From assembly GCA_963736425.1 (NCBI GenBank), contig CAVTOX010000003.1:124001-188000 (forward strand): 64,000 nucleotides of DNA. Reading direction: 5' to 3'. Position numbers and translations under genes: made by a program. Shown one piece after another: positions 45,513 through 57,000 of this stretch (position 1 is its first letter; each line of letters begins with the position of its first letter). The DNA is from Prado023 sp963736425 (GTDB lineage Bacteria > Actinomycetota > Actinomycetes > S36-B12 > CAIYMF01). The notes beneath the pieces were generated by a model. The model worked only from the letters and a program-made list of their open reading frames with translations, did not search any database and had not been told where the DNA came from.

Positions 45513-47077
45513 CAGTGAACCTCGACGAACTCGACACGGTCGCCGACACGCAGAAGGGCGGGATGCTCGGCGAAGACGTCGAACAGCGCGGCGGCGGTGG
45601 TGCCGATGAGCTGCCACCCGCCAGGGGTCGCCGACGGGTAGATGGCGCACATCTGGGCGGCCAGGGCGACCGATCCACGGGGGACCCTCGTGCGCGGGTC
45701 GGCTCGGCGTGCGACCGCAGCGAAGATCGGGTCGGTGCTGGTCAGGTACCCGAAGCCCGGCGAGAAGCCGATGGCCGCGACGGTCCAGATCGCGGCCCCG
45801 TGACGGCGCACGACCTCGGCGGCGGGAAGGCGGAGCATCTCGGCGACGTCGGCCAGGTCGGGGCCGTCGTATCGGGTGGGGATCCTGTGGAGCCGGGCAG
45901 GAACAGGTTGCTGATGGTCGATTCGGTCGGTCGCATCGACCGGAGGCCACTGATCCAGCAGGACGCCACGAGGATCGGGGCGATCAGTCGGGCGTTCGAA
46001 GGCCACCAGCACACTCGCCAGACCCGGGACGACCGACGCCTGTGGCCACCGCCGGCGTGCCCGAGCAGCCACGCGCAGCACCCACTGGGTGCCCGGTGCC
46101 TCGCGTCCGGGTGGCTCCACCAGCAGCGCCCGGTCCCCGAACGGCAGGATCGTCAGCGGATCGGCCCCGGCCTCGGCCCCGCCCTCCCCCTCGCCTCGGG
46201 CCTCCCCCTCGCCTCGGGCGGCTGGGGCTCCTGTCGCTGGACTCTCCAGAGCGGGGACCGCGAGCAACCGCTGCGACGTCGATGCCCGTCGACGCACCTG
46301 CGCGTGTCCACCTGGGGCGATCACCTCCCAGCCACACGCCTTCAGTGCCGCCCGTATCGCCTGAGCCGCCGCAACCGCACCCGGGGTGTCCCCATGGACG
46401 CAGAGCGAGTCCACCTCGACCGCGACTCGGGGCCCGTCCACCGGGTCGACGTTGCCACCAGCGAGGTCCAGGGCCTGGGCGACCATCGAGCGGATGTCCG
46501 CCAGGACGGCGCCCGGCTGGGTGCGTGGCACCAGTTGCCCAGTGCTCAGGTAGCCGCGGTCGGCGAAGCCCTCGGCGATGATCACCAGGCCGTGACGCGC
46601 TGCGAGGTGTGCCAGCTCCCCGCCCGGCTGGGTCACCAGCGCCACTCGGTGCCCGAGGGCGTGCTCGGCGCCGAGGACCGCGTCGGCCACCACCTGTGCG
46701 GCAACGGGATCGTGCACCGCCTCGTTGTAGAGCGAGCCGTGGGCCTTGACATGGGCCAGCGTGGCGCCCTGACGCTCAGCCTCGTGGGCGACCACGAGGA
46801 TCTGCTCGACAAGGTCCCCGACCACATGCGAGCGCGCCGACACGTCGCGGTGGAGCACGGCCAGGTGCGAGGCCCTACCGAAGCCGACGCGGTCCCGGTA
46901 CGAGGGATGTGCGCCGATCGCGACCCCGCGTCGCGCCGCCGCAGCAACGACGCGTTCCAGCACCGCACCCCCACCGGCATGCGCGCCGGTGGCGAGGTTG
47001 GCCGACGTCACAATCTCCAGCAGCGCCTCGTCGTCACCGACGCCCTCTCCCATGTCGGCGTTCAGGTCGATCCGCAT
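45512..47077 (-). CDS. pxpAB: 5-oxoprolinase subunits A and B fused (PxpA-PxpB)
   Basis: A 521-residue fusion from ATG 47077 (GTG 47086 is an alternative). Residues 1-255 are PxpA (LamB/YcsF): MRIDLNADMGEGVGDDEALL, ATGAHAGGG, GAHPSYRDR and HVKAHGSLYNE. A linker of about 50 residues rich in Ala/Gly/Glu follows. Residues 300-521 are PxpB (KipI): TILPFGDRALLVEPPG, PTRYDGPDLADVAEML, and FSPGFGYL. The A and B subunits are usually separate genes; fusion fixes their stoichiometry. It pairs with downstream pxpC in a two-gene operon for pyroglutamate use. Confidence 0.93.
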   Translation of the reverse strand: MRIDLNADMGEGVGDDEALLEIVTSANLATGAHAGGGAVLERVVAAAARRGVAIGAHPSYRDRVGFGRASHLAVLHRDVSARSHVVGDLVEQILVVAHEAERQGATLAHVKAHGSLYNEAVHDPVAAQVVADAVLGAEHALGHRVALVTQPGGELAHLAARHGLVIIAEGFADRGYLSTGQLVPRTQPGAVLADIRSMVAQALDLAGGNVDPVDGPRVAVEVDSLCVHGDTPGAVAAAQAIRAALKACGWEVIAPGGHAQVRRRASTSQRLLAVPALESPATGAPAARGEGEARGEGEGGAEAGADPLTILPFGDRALLVEPPGREAPGTQWVLRVAARARRRWPQASVVPGLASVLVAFERPTDRPDPRGVLLDQWPPVDATDRIDHQQPVPARLHRIPTRYDGPDLADVAEMLRLPAAEVVRRHGAAIWTVAAIGFSPGFGYLTSTDPIFAAVARRADPRTRVPRGSVALAAQMCAIYPSATPGGWQLIGTTAAALFDVFAEHPALLRVGDRVEFVEVH

Positions 47078-47280
47078 GCCACCCACGGACTCACGCCCTC
47101 GCCTGGGGGCGATCGGGCGCGCGCGGTGCGGTGGCGTGCAGCGCGGTCATGCGGACTCCTCCCTGGGCTCTCACGGCCGGTCGCGCCCAGCATGGCCGCG
47201 CGGCGCCGACCGGTCAACGTGGCACCCGGCCGCGTGTGCCGCACCCCTCGCTTGTCAGCCTCCCGTCCTAGAGTGATCCC

Positions 47281-49023
47281 GTGACAGCCATCCCGCACAC
47301 GAGTCACCCGCACCCCTTGCTGGAGCAGGCGGGAGTCCCCGCGTGGGTGCCGCGCGCGCATGCGGCCGCAGCCGTCGGCACGGCGGTCATCAGCCCGGAC
47401 GGGACCCTGCTGTGGGCCAATCAGGCCATGCTCGACCTGGTCCAGGCGCCGGTGGACGAGATCGTGGGCCGGACCGTGACCGAGTTGGTGCAGGAGGCGG
47501 ACCGCGACCGCTTGGGCGAGGCATTCACCGCCCTGGGCGACCAACCCGTGTCCATGGCGCGGGTCCACGGGCCGACCCCCGGCAGCTGGCTGCACGTGTC
47601 GCTCAGCCTGCTCGACGCAGACGTTGATCGGGAGCCGGCAGTCCTCGCCCAGGCCGTCGACGTCAGCGCCTCAGTCCAGTCGCAGGTCTCGCTCGAGGTG
47701 ATGAGCGAGAACGTGCTGGATGTCGTCACCCTGATCGACGACAGCGGTCGGATCACCTGGGCGTCGCCCTCGGTCCGGGCTGCCCTCGGCCCGGACTCGG
47801 ACTCCGCCGAGATCATCGGACGCGAGATCACGACTCTGATCGCCCCTGAGGACCTCACCGGGTTCGCCGACGCCCTGGCCGGTTCCGAACCCGGCCAGGA
47901 GCCCACCACGCGTACCGTGCGGTTCCGCTCGAGTTCGGGGGCCTACCGCTACATGTCGGTCACGGCCCGCCCTGTCGCCGATGCCGGAACCGGGCGCCGC
48001 ACCGCCATCGCCATGCGCGACGTGACCGAGGAGCTGCGGGCCAAGCGCGAGTTGGCGCGCAGCGAGGAGCAGTTCCGGATGGCCATGCTCGGCGCACCCG
48101 AGGGCATGGCGGTCACCGACTCCCAGGACCGGATCGTGCAGGTCAATCCCGCGCTGTGCGAGTTGCTCGGGACCTCGTCCCAGTCGCTCATCGGGCACCG
48201 GTTCCGGGAGTACATCCCCGAGGAGGAGCGCGAGCAGGTGGACCAGTGGCGCCAGCGCCTGCTCTGGGGCAACATCGCGATCGAGCGGTGCAAGCACCGG
48301 CTGACCAGCACCACCAGCCAGGTCTGGGTCGACCACTCCGTGGGCATCATGCGCGACGACCTGGGCAACCCCGCGCTCTTCGTGCACCAGTTCGCCGACC
48401 GCACGGCCGCCCAGCGGCTGGAGGCCGACCTGACCTACGCCGCCAGCCACGACCTGCAGACCGGCCTGGCCAACAAGGAGTCCCTCAAGACCCGACTGAC
48501 CCAGCGCCTGGGGATGCCACCGGAGTCCGCAAGCACCGTGGGGGTGCTCTTCTGCGACGTCGACAACCTCAAGCCCATCAACGACAGGTTCGGCCACCTC
48601 GTCGGCGATGCAGTGATCTCCGCAGTGGCCAATCGGCTCGAGCGGGCGGTGCGTCGCCAGGACGAGGTTGCCCGGTACGGCGGGGACGAGTTCTTCATCG
48701 TGCTCGACCACTGCACCTCCGTCGAGGAGTTGGCTCTGGTCGCCCGAAACGTGCAGAAGGCCGCGAGCCACCCCGTCGAGACGTCCATGGGCGCCATCGA
48801 TGTCAGCATCTCGGTCGGGGCCGTCCTGGCAGAGGCCACCGCGGAGACCGACGACGCGCTTCGCCGCGCTGATGAGGCGCTGTACCGCGCCAAGCGTTCG
48901 GGCGGGAACCGGATCGACGTCGAGGGACTCGTCCGAGGGCTGATCGCGCTTCGGGTGCGTGCGGATCACAGACCGGCGAAATGTCGCGTAATGGGTGGTT
49001 CCGACCGCAGGAATGCCTCGTGA
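47281..49023 (+). CDS. Diguanylate cyclase with three PAS domains
   Basis: A 580-residue soluble protein from GTG 47281. Three PAS-like sensor domains are at about residues 25-130, 135-260 and 262-385 (the third with EEQFRMAMLGAPEGMAV). The catalytic GGDEF domain spans about 395-555: substrate region FCDVDNLKPINDRFGH, intact GGDEF at 467-471, and an inhibitory I-site RRQD at 458-461 exactly five residues before. It should therefore make c-di-GMP and be product-inhibited. It has no membrane segment. It is closely similar to the gene at 57581. About 20-25 terminal residues after the GGDEF domain look unstructured. Confidence 0.93.
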   Translation: MTAIPHTSHPHPLLEQAGVPAWVPRAHAAAAVGTAVISPDGTLLWANQAMLDLVQAPVDEIVGRTVTELVQEADRDRLGEAFTALGDQPVSMARVHGPTPGSWLHVSLSLLDADVDREPAVLAQAVDVSASVQSQVSLEVMSENVLDVVTLIDDSGRITWASPSVRAALGPDSDSAEIIGREITTLIAPEDLTGFADALAGSEPGQEPTTRTVRFRSSSGAYRYMSVTARPVADAGTGRRTAIAMRDVTEELRAKRELARSEEQFRMAMLGAPEGMAVTDSQDRIVQVNPALCELLGTSSQSLIGHRFREYIPEEEREQVDQWRQRLLWGNIAIERCKHRLTSTTSQVWVDHSVGIMRDDLGNPALFVHQFADRTAAQRLEADLTYAASHDLQTGLANKESLKTRLTQRLGMPPESASTVGVLFCDVDNLKPINDRFGHLVGDAVISAVANRLERAVRRQDEVARYGGDEFFIVLDHCTSVEELALVARNVQKAASHPVETSMGAIDVSISVGAVLAEATAETDDALRRADEALYRAKRSGGNRIDVEGLVRGLIALRVRADHRPAKCRVMGGSDRRNAS

Positions 49024-49166
49024 CCTGCCATGTTGACGCATCAGGAATGCCGTGGCGTGTGAAGTCAATGCGTCTGAATGCGTGATGATATGCCCGACAT
49101 GTTGTGTTGGCGCACATGATCCATTACCGTGCGCCATGACGCGATTACTCTCTGAGAGGGGGCGGG

Positions 49167-51261
49167 ATGGCCGGGATGCGGTCGAGCATGTCGAACGCGC
49201 GGCATCCCGCGGTCTTCCTGACCACCTGGATCGTGAGCGCGATCGGCGGATGCGCCATCGCACTTTTCGCCCTGGCCCACCTTCCGGGCGTCATAGGCGA
49301 GCTCAGCGTCACAACGCGAGGTCGCACCGCTGGTGATGATGGCCGTACTGGTGGTCATCACCGAGCTGCGCCCCATCATGATGAGCCGGTTCGAGGGTGA
49401 CCCGATCTCCATCTCGCAGGCCTTCGTGTTCGCGACCCTCTACTTGTGGGGGCCCTGGCCGGCACTGACGCTGATGGCGGCAGCGACACTCATCAGCGAA
49501 CTGCTCGCCCGGAAGGTCGCGTGGAAGCTGGTCTTCAATGTCGGCAACTACACCTTGGCTGTCGTTGCCGCGTGGGCGGTCCTGACCCTCGGCGCACCGG
49601 CTACTGGAAGCGCCGACTTCATTCAAGGCGGCGCCCTCGGTCTGATTGCCTTGTCCTGGGTCGCCTACCACCTGGTCAATCTGGCGATCGTGGCCGGCCT
49701 GGCCGAGGAGCAGTCCTGGTGGGACTCCTTCACGGAGGAGTTCTGGTTCTACACCGTCTCCACCATCGCCGTCCTCACGCTGTCGCCCCTGGTGGCAGTC
49801 GTCGCGATCCACTCACAATGGTCATGGGTGCTCCTCCCCCTGCTGCTCCCCACGGTGCTTGCAGTGCAGCGCTCGGCGCAGATGTCCCGGGAGCGCGAGC
49901 GCCTCGCCCAGGACCGTGAGCACGAGGCCCTTCACGATCGACTCACCGGCCTGCCCAACCAGACCCTCCTGGCGAATCGCATCGAGGCCGGGCTGACTCG
50001 CCCGAGGCGCCGGGGAGAGCGCCTGGTCGTCATGCTCCTCGACCTCGACTCGTTCAAGACGGTCAACGATGGTCTCGGTCATGGCATCGGTGATGTCCTG
50101 CTCCAGGATGTGGCCGAGAGGCTGACCCAGGTTGTCCGACCCGGCGACACCCTCGCCCGGTTCAGCGGGGACGAGTTCGCCATCGTCTGCGAGGCGATTC
50201 GAGACCCCGAGCTCGAACTCCTTGTGCGGCTCATCCGGCAGACCATCGCCGCACCGTTCACGATCGCCACTCACGAGGTCACCCTCACGGCGAGCATCGG
50301 GGTCGCACCGGCCACCCCCGGCGCGAGCGCCCAGTCGTTGATCCGCGAGGCCGACTCGGCCATGTTCCGGGCCAAGAGCGCGGGGCGCGACCAGGCGGCG
50401 CACTTCCACCAGACGATGCTCGACCAGGCCACTGCCCGTCTCGACGATCAGTTGGGCCTGCGCCGCGCGCTGGAGCGCGACGAGCTGCGGGCGCACTACC
50501 AACCGGTCGTGGACCTCACAACAGGCGAAGCCGTGGGCATGGAGGCCCTGGTCCGGTGGGAGCACCCGGAGCGCGGGCTGATCGGACCGGACCAGTTCAT
50601 CCCCCTGGCCGAGGAGACCGGCCTGATCCTGCCGCTCGGGGCGTGGATGCTCGAGACCGCACTGGGCCAGTTGCAGCAGTTGCGGCGCACGATGCCTGAA
50701 GCGGGCGACCTGTGGATGGCGGTCAACCTGTCACCGCGGCAGCTCACCGATCCGGACCTCATCCACAAGGTTTCCCGGGCCCTTGCAGAGACCGGGGTTC
50801 CCCCGGAGAACCTGCACCTGGAGATCACCGAGACCGCAGTCATGAGTTCCGTGGATGCCTCGACGTCAACGCTCGAGTCGTTGCGCCAGCTGGGCGTGCA
50901 CCTGATCATCGACGACTTCGGGACCGGCTACTCGTCGCTCGCCCGGCTCAAGAAGCTCCCCGTGACCGCGCTGAAGGTCGACCGTTCCTTCGTCGATGGG
51001 CTCGGCCGGGACTCATCCGACCTGTCGATCGTCGACGCCATCATCAACATGGCCGATTCGCTGGCACTCGGGGTGATCGCCGAGGGCGTGGAGACCGCCG
51101 AACAGCTCGAGATCCTGCAGTCGCTCGGCGCCAGGATGGGTCAGGGCTACCTGTGGTCGCGGGCGCTCCCGGACTCCGGCTTGGCCGCCTGGCTGCGGGC
51201 GGTGCCCCTGCACGAGGAGCTCGCCGAGGTTCGCGACCTGCTGAGCAGCCGGCGGCGCTGA
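49167..51261 (+). CDS. Membrane GGDEF-EAL protein (c-di-GMP phosphodiesterase; one frameshift near the start)
   Basis: About 697 residues from ATG 49167, with GAGAGGGGGC upstream. An N-terminal multi-helix membrane sensor (MASE-like, about residues 10-235, e.g. PAVFLTTWIVSAIGGCAIALF) precedes a degenerate SGDEF domain (RFSGDEFAIV) and a complete EAL domain. The EAL residues are all present: MEALVRWEHP, NLSPRQL, LEITET, DDFGTGYSSL, LKVDRSF and AEGVET, so phosphodiesterase activity is likely. One extra base near 49310 separates the first membrane helix from the rest (repaired ELASQREVAPLVMM). Its cyclase activity is doubtful. It lies between two diguanylate cyclases, upstream of the surface protein operon. 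Confidence 0.9.
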
Positions 51262-52002
51262 GGAAGTAGCCGAGGGCCCGGCGCGAGCTGAATCTCGCCA
51301 ATCTCCTGGTGGGGTATCCCTGATGGTCGCCCTTCATGGCAGCGATGCCCACAGGGGCCGCGCCGGAGGCTCCTGACGGGCCGCCACGATGCCGGATGGG
51401 CGGAAAGGTCCCCCCATTGGCCCAACGGGAGACACGAAGCCCGCGATGTCCCCCGGACACGGCGCGTCCGTGGTGACCGTTTGTCGCTACGAACGTCAAC
51501 AGCAGCGCAAGCAGGCTCGACGGCGACGCACGTGGCTGCGACGGTCGACACAGCGGCACCGATCACGGTCGGCGATCCCGGCGGTCGCGGTGACAGGCTG
51601 CTTGGCGCATGGTTCGCAACCCACCGGTCGACTCGAGCCGTCGAGCCTGAATGGGCACGAGCAGTCGACGCAGGGGCCCGGTGTCAATCCCCGTGAGATG
51701 TGACCATGACGACGCGTCGGCGAACCAGGATCAAGTGCAAGGTGCAGTTCCCCAACCTGACCCTTGACCATCACGGCTACCCCGTAAGGCGATCTGATCG
51801 GAGGCGATCGGATTCACCGGCCATGTCCAGGCCGCTTCCCGAGCCTCGGCCGGGTCATGGACGTCAGATCCATGACCCGGCTGTCGGATTCGAGTGCCGT
51901 CGCAGCCGGTCACTGTCAGCAGCGATCACGCCATGATGGCTCAAGCCGACTCGACGTCGCGACAGGCGCGCTTGGGCCCGACTGGACTAGAGGAGAACTC
52001 CG
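51262..52002 (+). other. 741-bp gap without a recognisable gene, upstream of the surface-protein operon
   Basis: No open frame here has a recognisable protein. Short frames (for example near 51480-51700) have Arg/Ala/Thr-rich composition of the kind produced by high-GC sequence. The base quality of the following region looks poor, so a small broken gene cannot be excluded. A hairpin at 51849-51881 and the ribosome site GAGGAGA before ATG 52003 are the only clear elements. It probably contains the promoter of the operon. No c-di-GMP riboswitch could be recognised. Confidence 0.5.
51849..51881. terminator. Perfect 13-bp inverted repeat
   Basis: GCCGGGTCATGGA (51849-51861) and TCCATGACCCGGC (51869-51881) enclose CGTCAGA. 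There is no T tract. It lies about 590 bp past the GGDEF-EAL gene and about 120 bp before the first surface gene, so it could be a late terminator, an operator, or a 5'-leader structure of the operon. Confidence 0.55.
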
Positions 52003-53588
52003 ATGCCAGGCAGGACGAGGACGACGGGAGGGATCAGGGCTCTGGCCCTGGCCACCGTCGTCCTCGTCCTGCTGGCCGGCACGGTCGCCAATCAGGCATC
52101 TCAAGCCTCCGCGGCCCCCCTGACTCCCGGCGTCGGACTTCACGATCTCCACCACGATCACCAGCTCGCCGACCTCGGCCGACCATGCCGCCCTGCTGTA
52201 CCCCGGGGTGACCCGCTACCTCTGGTACACGGTCCACAACCCGCTGTCGCAGGCGATCACGGTCACCTCGCTCGGGATTGCCGAAGTCCAGGCGCCACCG
52301 GCGTGCCCCCGGGCCAACCTCGACCTGGACCAGCTCGGGTTGACCGGGGCCTTCATCGTGCCCTCAGGCGCCACCGCGACCGTTCTGGCGCCGCGCCCGA
52401 TCTCGCTGCTGAACCTGCCGGTCAACCAGGACGCCTGCAAGGACGTCACGTTCACCTTCACGTTCACTGGCACCGGCTGGTACTCGGACGGCTCGAACCC
52501 GCAGAACCCGCAGAACCCCCCCGATCCCCAGAACCCGCCCGCCCCCGAATCGACCGGCCAAGGTCGGCACCGCGACTCCAGCTCAGCGCCGGGCCCAGCC
52601 CGGTAGCCGTGGGCCAGCTCGTCACGATCACCGCCCAAGTCGCGCGCACCACGGGTGCCGTGACGGGGACGGGGACCGCCGGCGCCTCAGGCGATCCCCA
52701 CCGGAGCCGTCGAGCTTCTACCTGCGCGCACCGTCGGGCGCTCTGACCCTCCTGGGCACGATCCCGCTGGACGCCCAGGGCGCGGCCAGCCTGCGCCTGA
52801 CGTCCCTGCCACCGGGGGCCGGGAGCCTCTACGCGGTCTACTCCGGAACCGACACGTTCGCCGGGCTCGACCTCGCCGGTCGTCCGCGCAGTCGATCATC
52901 GCGCCGCCTGCGGAGTGCACCGGCGACGTACACGACATCGATCATCGGCACGCCGGGATCACCGGTGATCAAGGGCACCCGGGCAACGACTTCATCTACG
53001 CCGTCGGAGGCGACCTACCGGGTCAGCGGCGGCAAGGGCAACGACTGCCTGGTGGTGGGTGACGGGAACAACGTGATCGCCGACGGCACGGGGTCCGACG
53101 TGGTCATCGCCGGCAACGGCCGAAACACGATCACCGTGACCGGCAGCCGCAACACCGTCGTCGTCGGCGACGGCGAGGGCAACCGGGTCACCGTGAAGGG
53201 GGCCAAGAAGGGCAAGAAGGTCCATCAAGCCCTCCGGGAACCGCGATCACCATCGGCGATGGCGCCAGGAACACGAGTCACCGCTGCGCAAGGGGTCCAA
53301 CAACCAGGTCACGCTCGGCAACGGCGCCGGCAACCGGGTGACGGTGAAGGGGCTCCAAGAACCGGATCACCGTGGGCGACGGCGGCAAGAACCGCATCAC
53401 GGTGCGCAAGGGCACGAAGAACCGCGTCATCCGTGGGCAAGGGCAAGGGACAACCGGGTCACCACGCGGGCAGCCAGCAAGCGCAGCAACACCTGCTCGC
53501 TGCCCACTGCCCCACGCTCCTGGCGGGGCTCGACGGCGGCGCTACTACGGCGACACCATCGCGCCGCTGCAAGGTGGTGACGAGGTGA
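52003..53588 (+). pseudogene. Secreted Ig-like/RTX-type repeat protein (multiple frameshifts as sequenced)
   Basis: Starts at ATG 52003 with AGGAGA upstream. It has a signal peptide (IRALALATVVLVLLAGTVA...ASA). The mature part, pieced together across frames, reads FTISTTITSSPTSADHAALL, YPGVTRYLWYTVHNPL, a Cys-pair domain ending NQDACKDVTFTFTFTGTG, a Pro-Asn linker (NPQNPQNPPDPQ), an Ig-like Big_3_5 domain (APSGALTLLG, YAVYSGTDTF), and a C-terminal series of Gly-Asn repeats (GNGRNTITVTGSRNTVVVGDG). It ends CKVVTR at 53588. At least six single-base frame breaks are visible, the first at 52135 where GTCGGACTT should read GTCGACTT. Likely a cell-surface adhesin or matrix protein. I treat the breaks as sequence errors more readily than decay. 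Confidence 0.72.
53010..53480 (+). repeat. Gly-Asn-rich tandem peptide repeats
   Basis: Repeated units of the form G-[DN]-G-x-x-N-x-[IV]-T-V-x-[GK] (for example GNGRNTITVTGSRN, GEGNRVTVKG, KNRITVGDGGKNRITV) occupy about 150 codons. They resemble RTX-type or parallel beta-roll repeats. The nucleotide repeats are degenerate, so this is protein repetition, not a satellite. Confidence 0.65.
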
Positions 53589-54080
53589 TCCGCCGCGCAC
53601 ATCCGGAACGCGGCTCGGCACGCGAGTCGGGATGGCCGGCGTCCTGGCCTCCTCGGTCTGGGCGCCGGCTCCGCCTTCGGCTACTTCACAGCGAGCGGTG
53701 CCGGCCACGGCTCGGCCAGCACGGCCACGATGCTGCCAGTCACTCGGGGCGCGTGGCGTACCCCCACCACCCGGCTGGTCCCCGGCGGGACCGCAGAGCG
53801 TCGCCGTGATGGTCACGAACCCGAACGCCGTTCGCGGTCACGGTTGTCAGCGCCACAGGCGGACGGCATCGTGACGGTCGACGCCCGGTACACCCGCCAT
53901 GCACTGCGGCCTCGGTCAGCTTCACCAGACCCCGGCGGCCTCAGCGTCATGATCCCCGCGAGCTCGACGCAGGCCGCTGTCGCTCGCCGGGCGCGGCCTC
54001 AATGAGTCGTCTCGGCCCCGAACAGCTGCCAGGGCGCGAGCTTCTCCATCCCACTGACCCTCACGGTGCGTTCGTCATGA
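53585..54080 (+). pseudogene. Small secreted beta-sandwich protein (frameshifted)
   Basis: Starts at GTG 53585, overlapping the previous stop as GTGA. Across frames it reads a hydrophobic N-terminal helix (LLGLGAGSAFGYFTASGAGHG), then TTRLVPGGTA, VMVTNPNA and a C-terminal NSCQGASFSIPLTLTVRSS ending at 54080. About 164 residues after repair. The helix with AFGYFTASGAG resembles the signal segment of SipW-dependent (TasA/camelysin-like) exported proteins of actinobacteria. At least four frame breaks. The stop overlaps the next gene as ATGA. Confidence 0.62.
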
Positions 54081-57000
54081 GCGGCCGCGCACCCAGGACA
54101 GGCCCGGACGACGAGTGCGGCTGCTGCTGGCCGCCCTGGGCGCGGTGGTCGGTGTCCTGCTGACCGGAGCCACGGGGGCGTTCGGCTTCTGGCTGGCCAC
54201 GTCGACCGACAACCCTTCGGCGGCAGCCGCCGACGCGCTGCCCACAGGCGCGACACCCAGCTCGCCGTCGACCACACCGAGCCCGAACAGCAACGACGGT
54301 CTCCGTCGCGTTCCCCGCTGCATCGACGTCCCTCGGCAACGTCGCGATCCCAGCGGGGCAGTACACGCTGAGGCGCTACCCGCCAGTGGGTGCCCCGGTG
54401 CCGGTCACTGCGACGCTGCTCGGGCATCGCCACTCATCACCTGCACCGAGTCGAACGTGCCCGATGGCACGTGGCAGTACACCGAACACGCCCACCTACG
54501 GCGTGAACTGGGTCGGAACCGAGAGCACCAGTAGCGCCCGCGGTCATCGTTGACACGACCGCCTCCGGTGGTTCCTCAGCCGTCGGTGACCTCCGGATAC
54601 GTCACCGACCCTGTCGGTGCCGGTCGGGCTGGGGACCGTCACCGACACTGGCGGCTCCGGGGTCAACACCAGCACTGTGACGGCTGCAGCGCGCCTCCGC
54701 GCCACTGTCCGCGGGCACCTGCGGCACCGTTCAGCGCAACGTTCACCCCAGTCACCCTCAACGGCCGGAAACGACACCAGCGTGCTGCTCGGGCAACTGC
54801 TACCAGTACCAGCAACGAGCCACGGACAACGTCGGAAACACGGCCACCTCAACAACGTCGACCACCGTCAAGGTCGACACCACGGCGCCCAGCAGCCCGA
54901 CACTGGCCTTCTCAGCGCTCGCTGGTGCGTACTGGCCGGGCTCAGGCACCACCGTGTACTTCAGGGGCGGCAACTCCGGCGGGTTCACCAGTCACCCCCT
55001 CCTCCGCGGACGCCGAGAGCGGGATCGTCGGCTACGCGTACCCCGAGCTCGGCAGCGGCTGGTCGCGCAGCGGGGGGTCCTACAGCTTCAACGGCTCGGC
55101 GGGACCGGGACCGGCTGCGATCACCGCAACCAACGGCGCCGGATCGACAGCCGCCACGACCCTCACCGGGCGATCTGACACGGATGGGCCCACTGGCGGG
55201 GCGCCTGACGGTCAATGGCGTACCTGCCACGGCCGGTGGCTCGGCGAGCTACATCTCAGCCGGGTCGACGCTGACGCTGACTGGTCGTACCGACTTCAGC
55301 GAGGCGGTGTCGACCACCCAGTCCGGGCTGGCGTCGAGCACCCTGACGCTGCGGTCGGCGAGCCTGACGAACGACACCTGCGGCACCTTCGGGGCAGCGA
55401 CCACGATCACCGGGACGTCGTCGCAGACCGTCGCCTCGGGCAACTGCTACCTGCTCACCCTGACCGGGACCGACAACGTCGGCAACACCTCCTCCATCAG
55501 CAGCACCGTCAAGGTCGACACCAGCGCCCCGAGCACCCCGACGGTCACGTTCTCCTCGTTGACCAACGTCAGCGTCAGCGGGGCACGGGTCTACTTCCGA
55601 TCGGGGCAGCCAGCGGCAGCCTGACCATGACGGCGACCTCGACCGATGACCAGTCGGGCATCGGCGCCTGGACGTTCCCCGACCTGGGCACCGGATGGGC
55701 GGTCACGGGCAGTGGCAGCGTCGCGGACCTACAGCTGGAGCGCTGCGAACCCGACGACGAACAGCGGCAACCTCGACCGTCTCGGCGACCAACGGCGCGG
55801 GCCTGGTCTCCCCGGCCTCCACCGCGTTCACCATGGTGCCCGACGCCACCGCGCCGACAGGCGGCGCGCTGACCGTCAACAGCGTCGTGGCCACCTGCCG
55901 GGGGCTCGTCGAGCTATACGGACGACGACGACCGTCGTCCTGATCGGTCGGACCGACTTCGCCGAGGCGCAGTCCGCGACGCAGTCCGGCCTGGCATCGA
56001 GCACGCTGACCCGCCAGTCCGCGCCGCTGCCGAACAACATCTGCGGCACCTACGGGACACCGCACCACGATCACCGGGACGACGACGCAGGCCGTCACCT
56101 CGGGCAACTGCTACCTGTTCACGTTCACCGGGATCGACAACGTCGGCAACACGGCCACCATCAGCAGCACCGTCAAGGTCGACACCACCGCCCCGAGCAC
56201 CCCGACCTGGGGCTTCGGCTCGTTGAACGAACGTCTACGTCAGCGCCAGCGCTGGCGCAGGGTCTACTACCAGGAGACTGCACCGCAGCGGCAGCCTCAC
56301 CGATTACGGCGAACTCGACCGGACGCGGAGTCAGGGATCGCGCAGCTACACCTTCCCGAGCCTGGGCGCCGGATGGTCGCCCACGGGCACCGGAGCCTCA
56401 CGCACGTACACCTGGACCACGCCGCAACCCAACCACGACCACGAGCGCCCGCACCCTGCAGGACCACGAACGGCGCCGGCCAGCAGTCGGCTCATCTCCA
56501 GCTGCCTACCGGATGGTCGCCGACGTCACTGGCCCCGACCGGCGGGGCGCTGACCGTCAACGGCGTCGCGGCCAGCGCCGGCGGCTCGTCGAGCTACCTG
56601 CGGACCGCGGGACGACGCTGACGCTGTCCGGTCGCACCGACTTCACCGAGACGCAGTCGAGCACGCTGTCCGGGTTGGCCTCCAGCACGCTGACCATCCA
56701 GTCCGCGCCACTGACGAACGACACCTGCGGCACGCTTCGGGGCGCCGACCCCGATCGTCGGGCACCCCGACGCAGACCGTCGCGTCGGGCAACTGCTACC
56801 TGCTCACGCTGACGGGAACCGACAACGTCGGCAACGTCGCTCGGCCATCAGCAGCACGGTCAAGGTCGACGCCACCCCGCCGACGATCTCCAGCGTCGTG
56901 CTGGGCAACGGGGGACGGCCGGCAGGATCGATCGGGGCGACACCCTGACCATCACGTTCAGCGAGCCGATGGAGGCCTCAGGCCTGTGCTCCTCGTGGAC

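Noticed and set aside
44640..45950. Longer PxpC frame extending into PxpAB
   Set aside because: The extra N-terminal part is Arg/Pro/Gly-rich and lies within the PxpB coding region; ATG 45512 with ATGA overlap fits the family start.
28490..49330. Programmed frameshifting in E2, sbcD, GGDEF-EAL and others
   Set aside because: The sites share no slippery sequence or downstream structure, and the genes are unrelated.
51262..52002. c-di-GMP riboswitch upstream of the surface operon
   Set aside because: An attractive idea given the neighbours, but I could not find the conserved GEMM-I or GEMM-II core.
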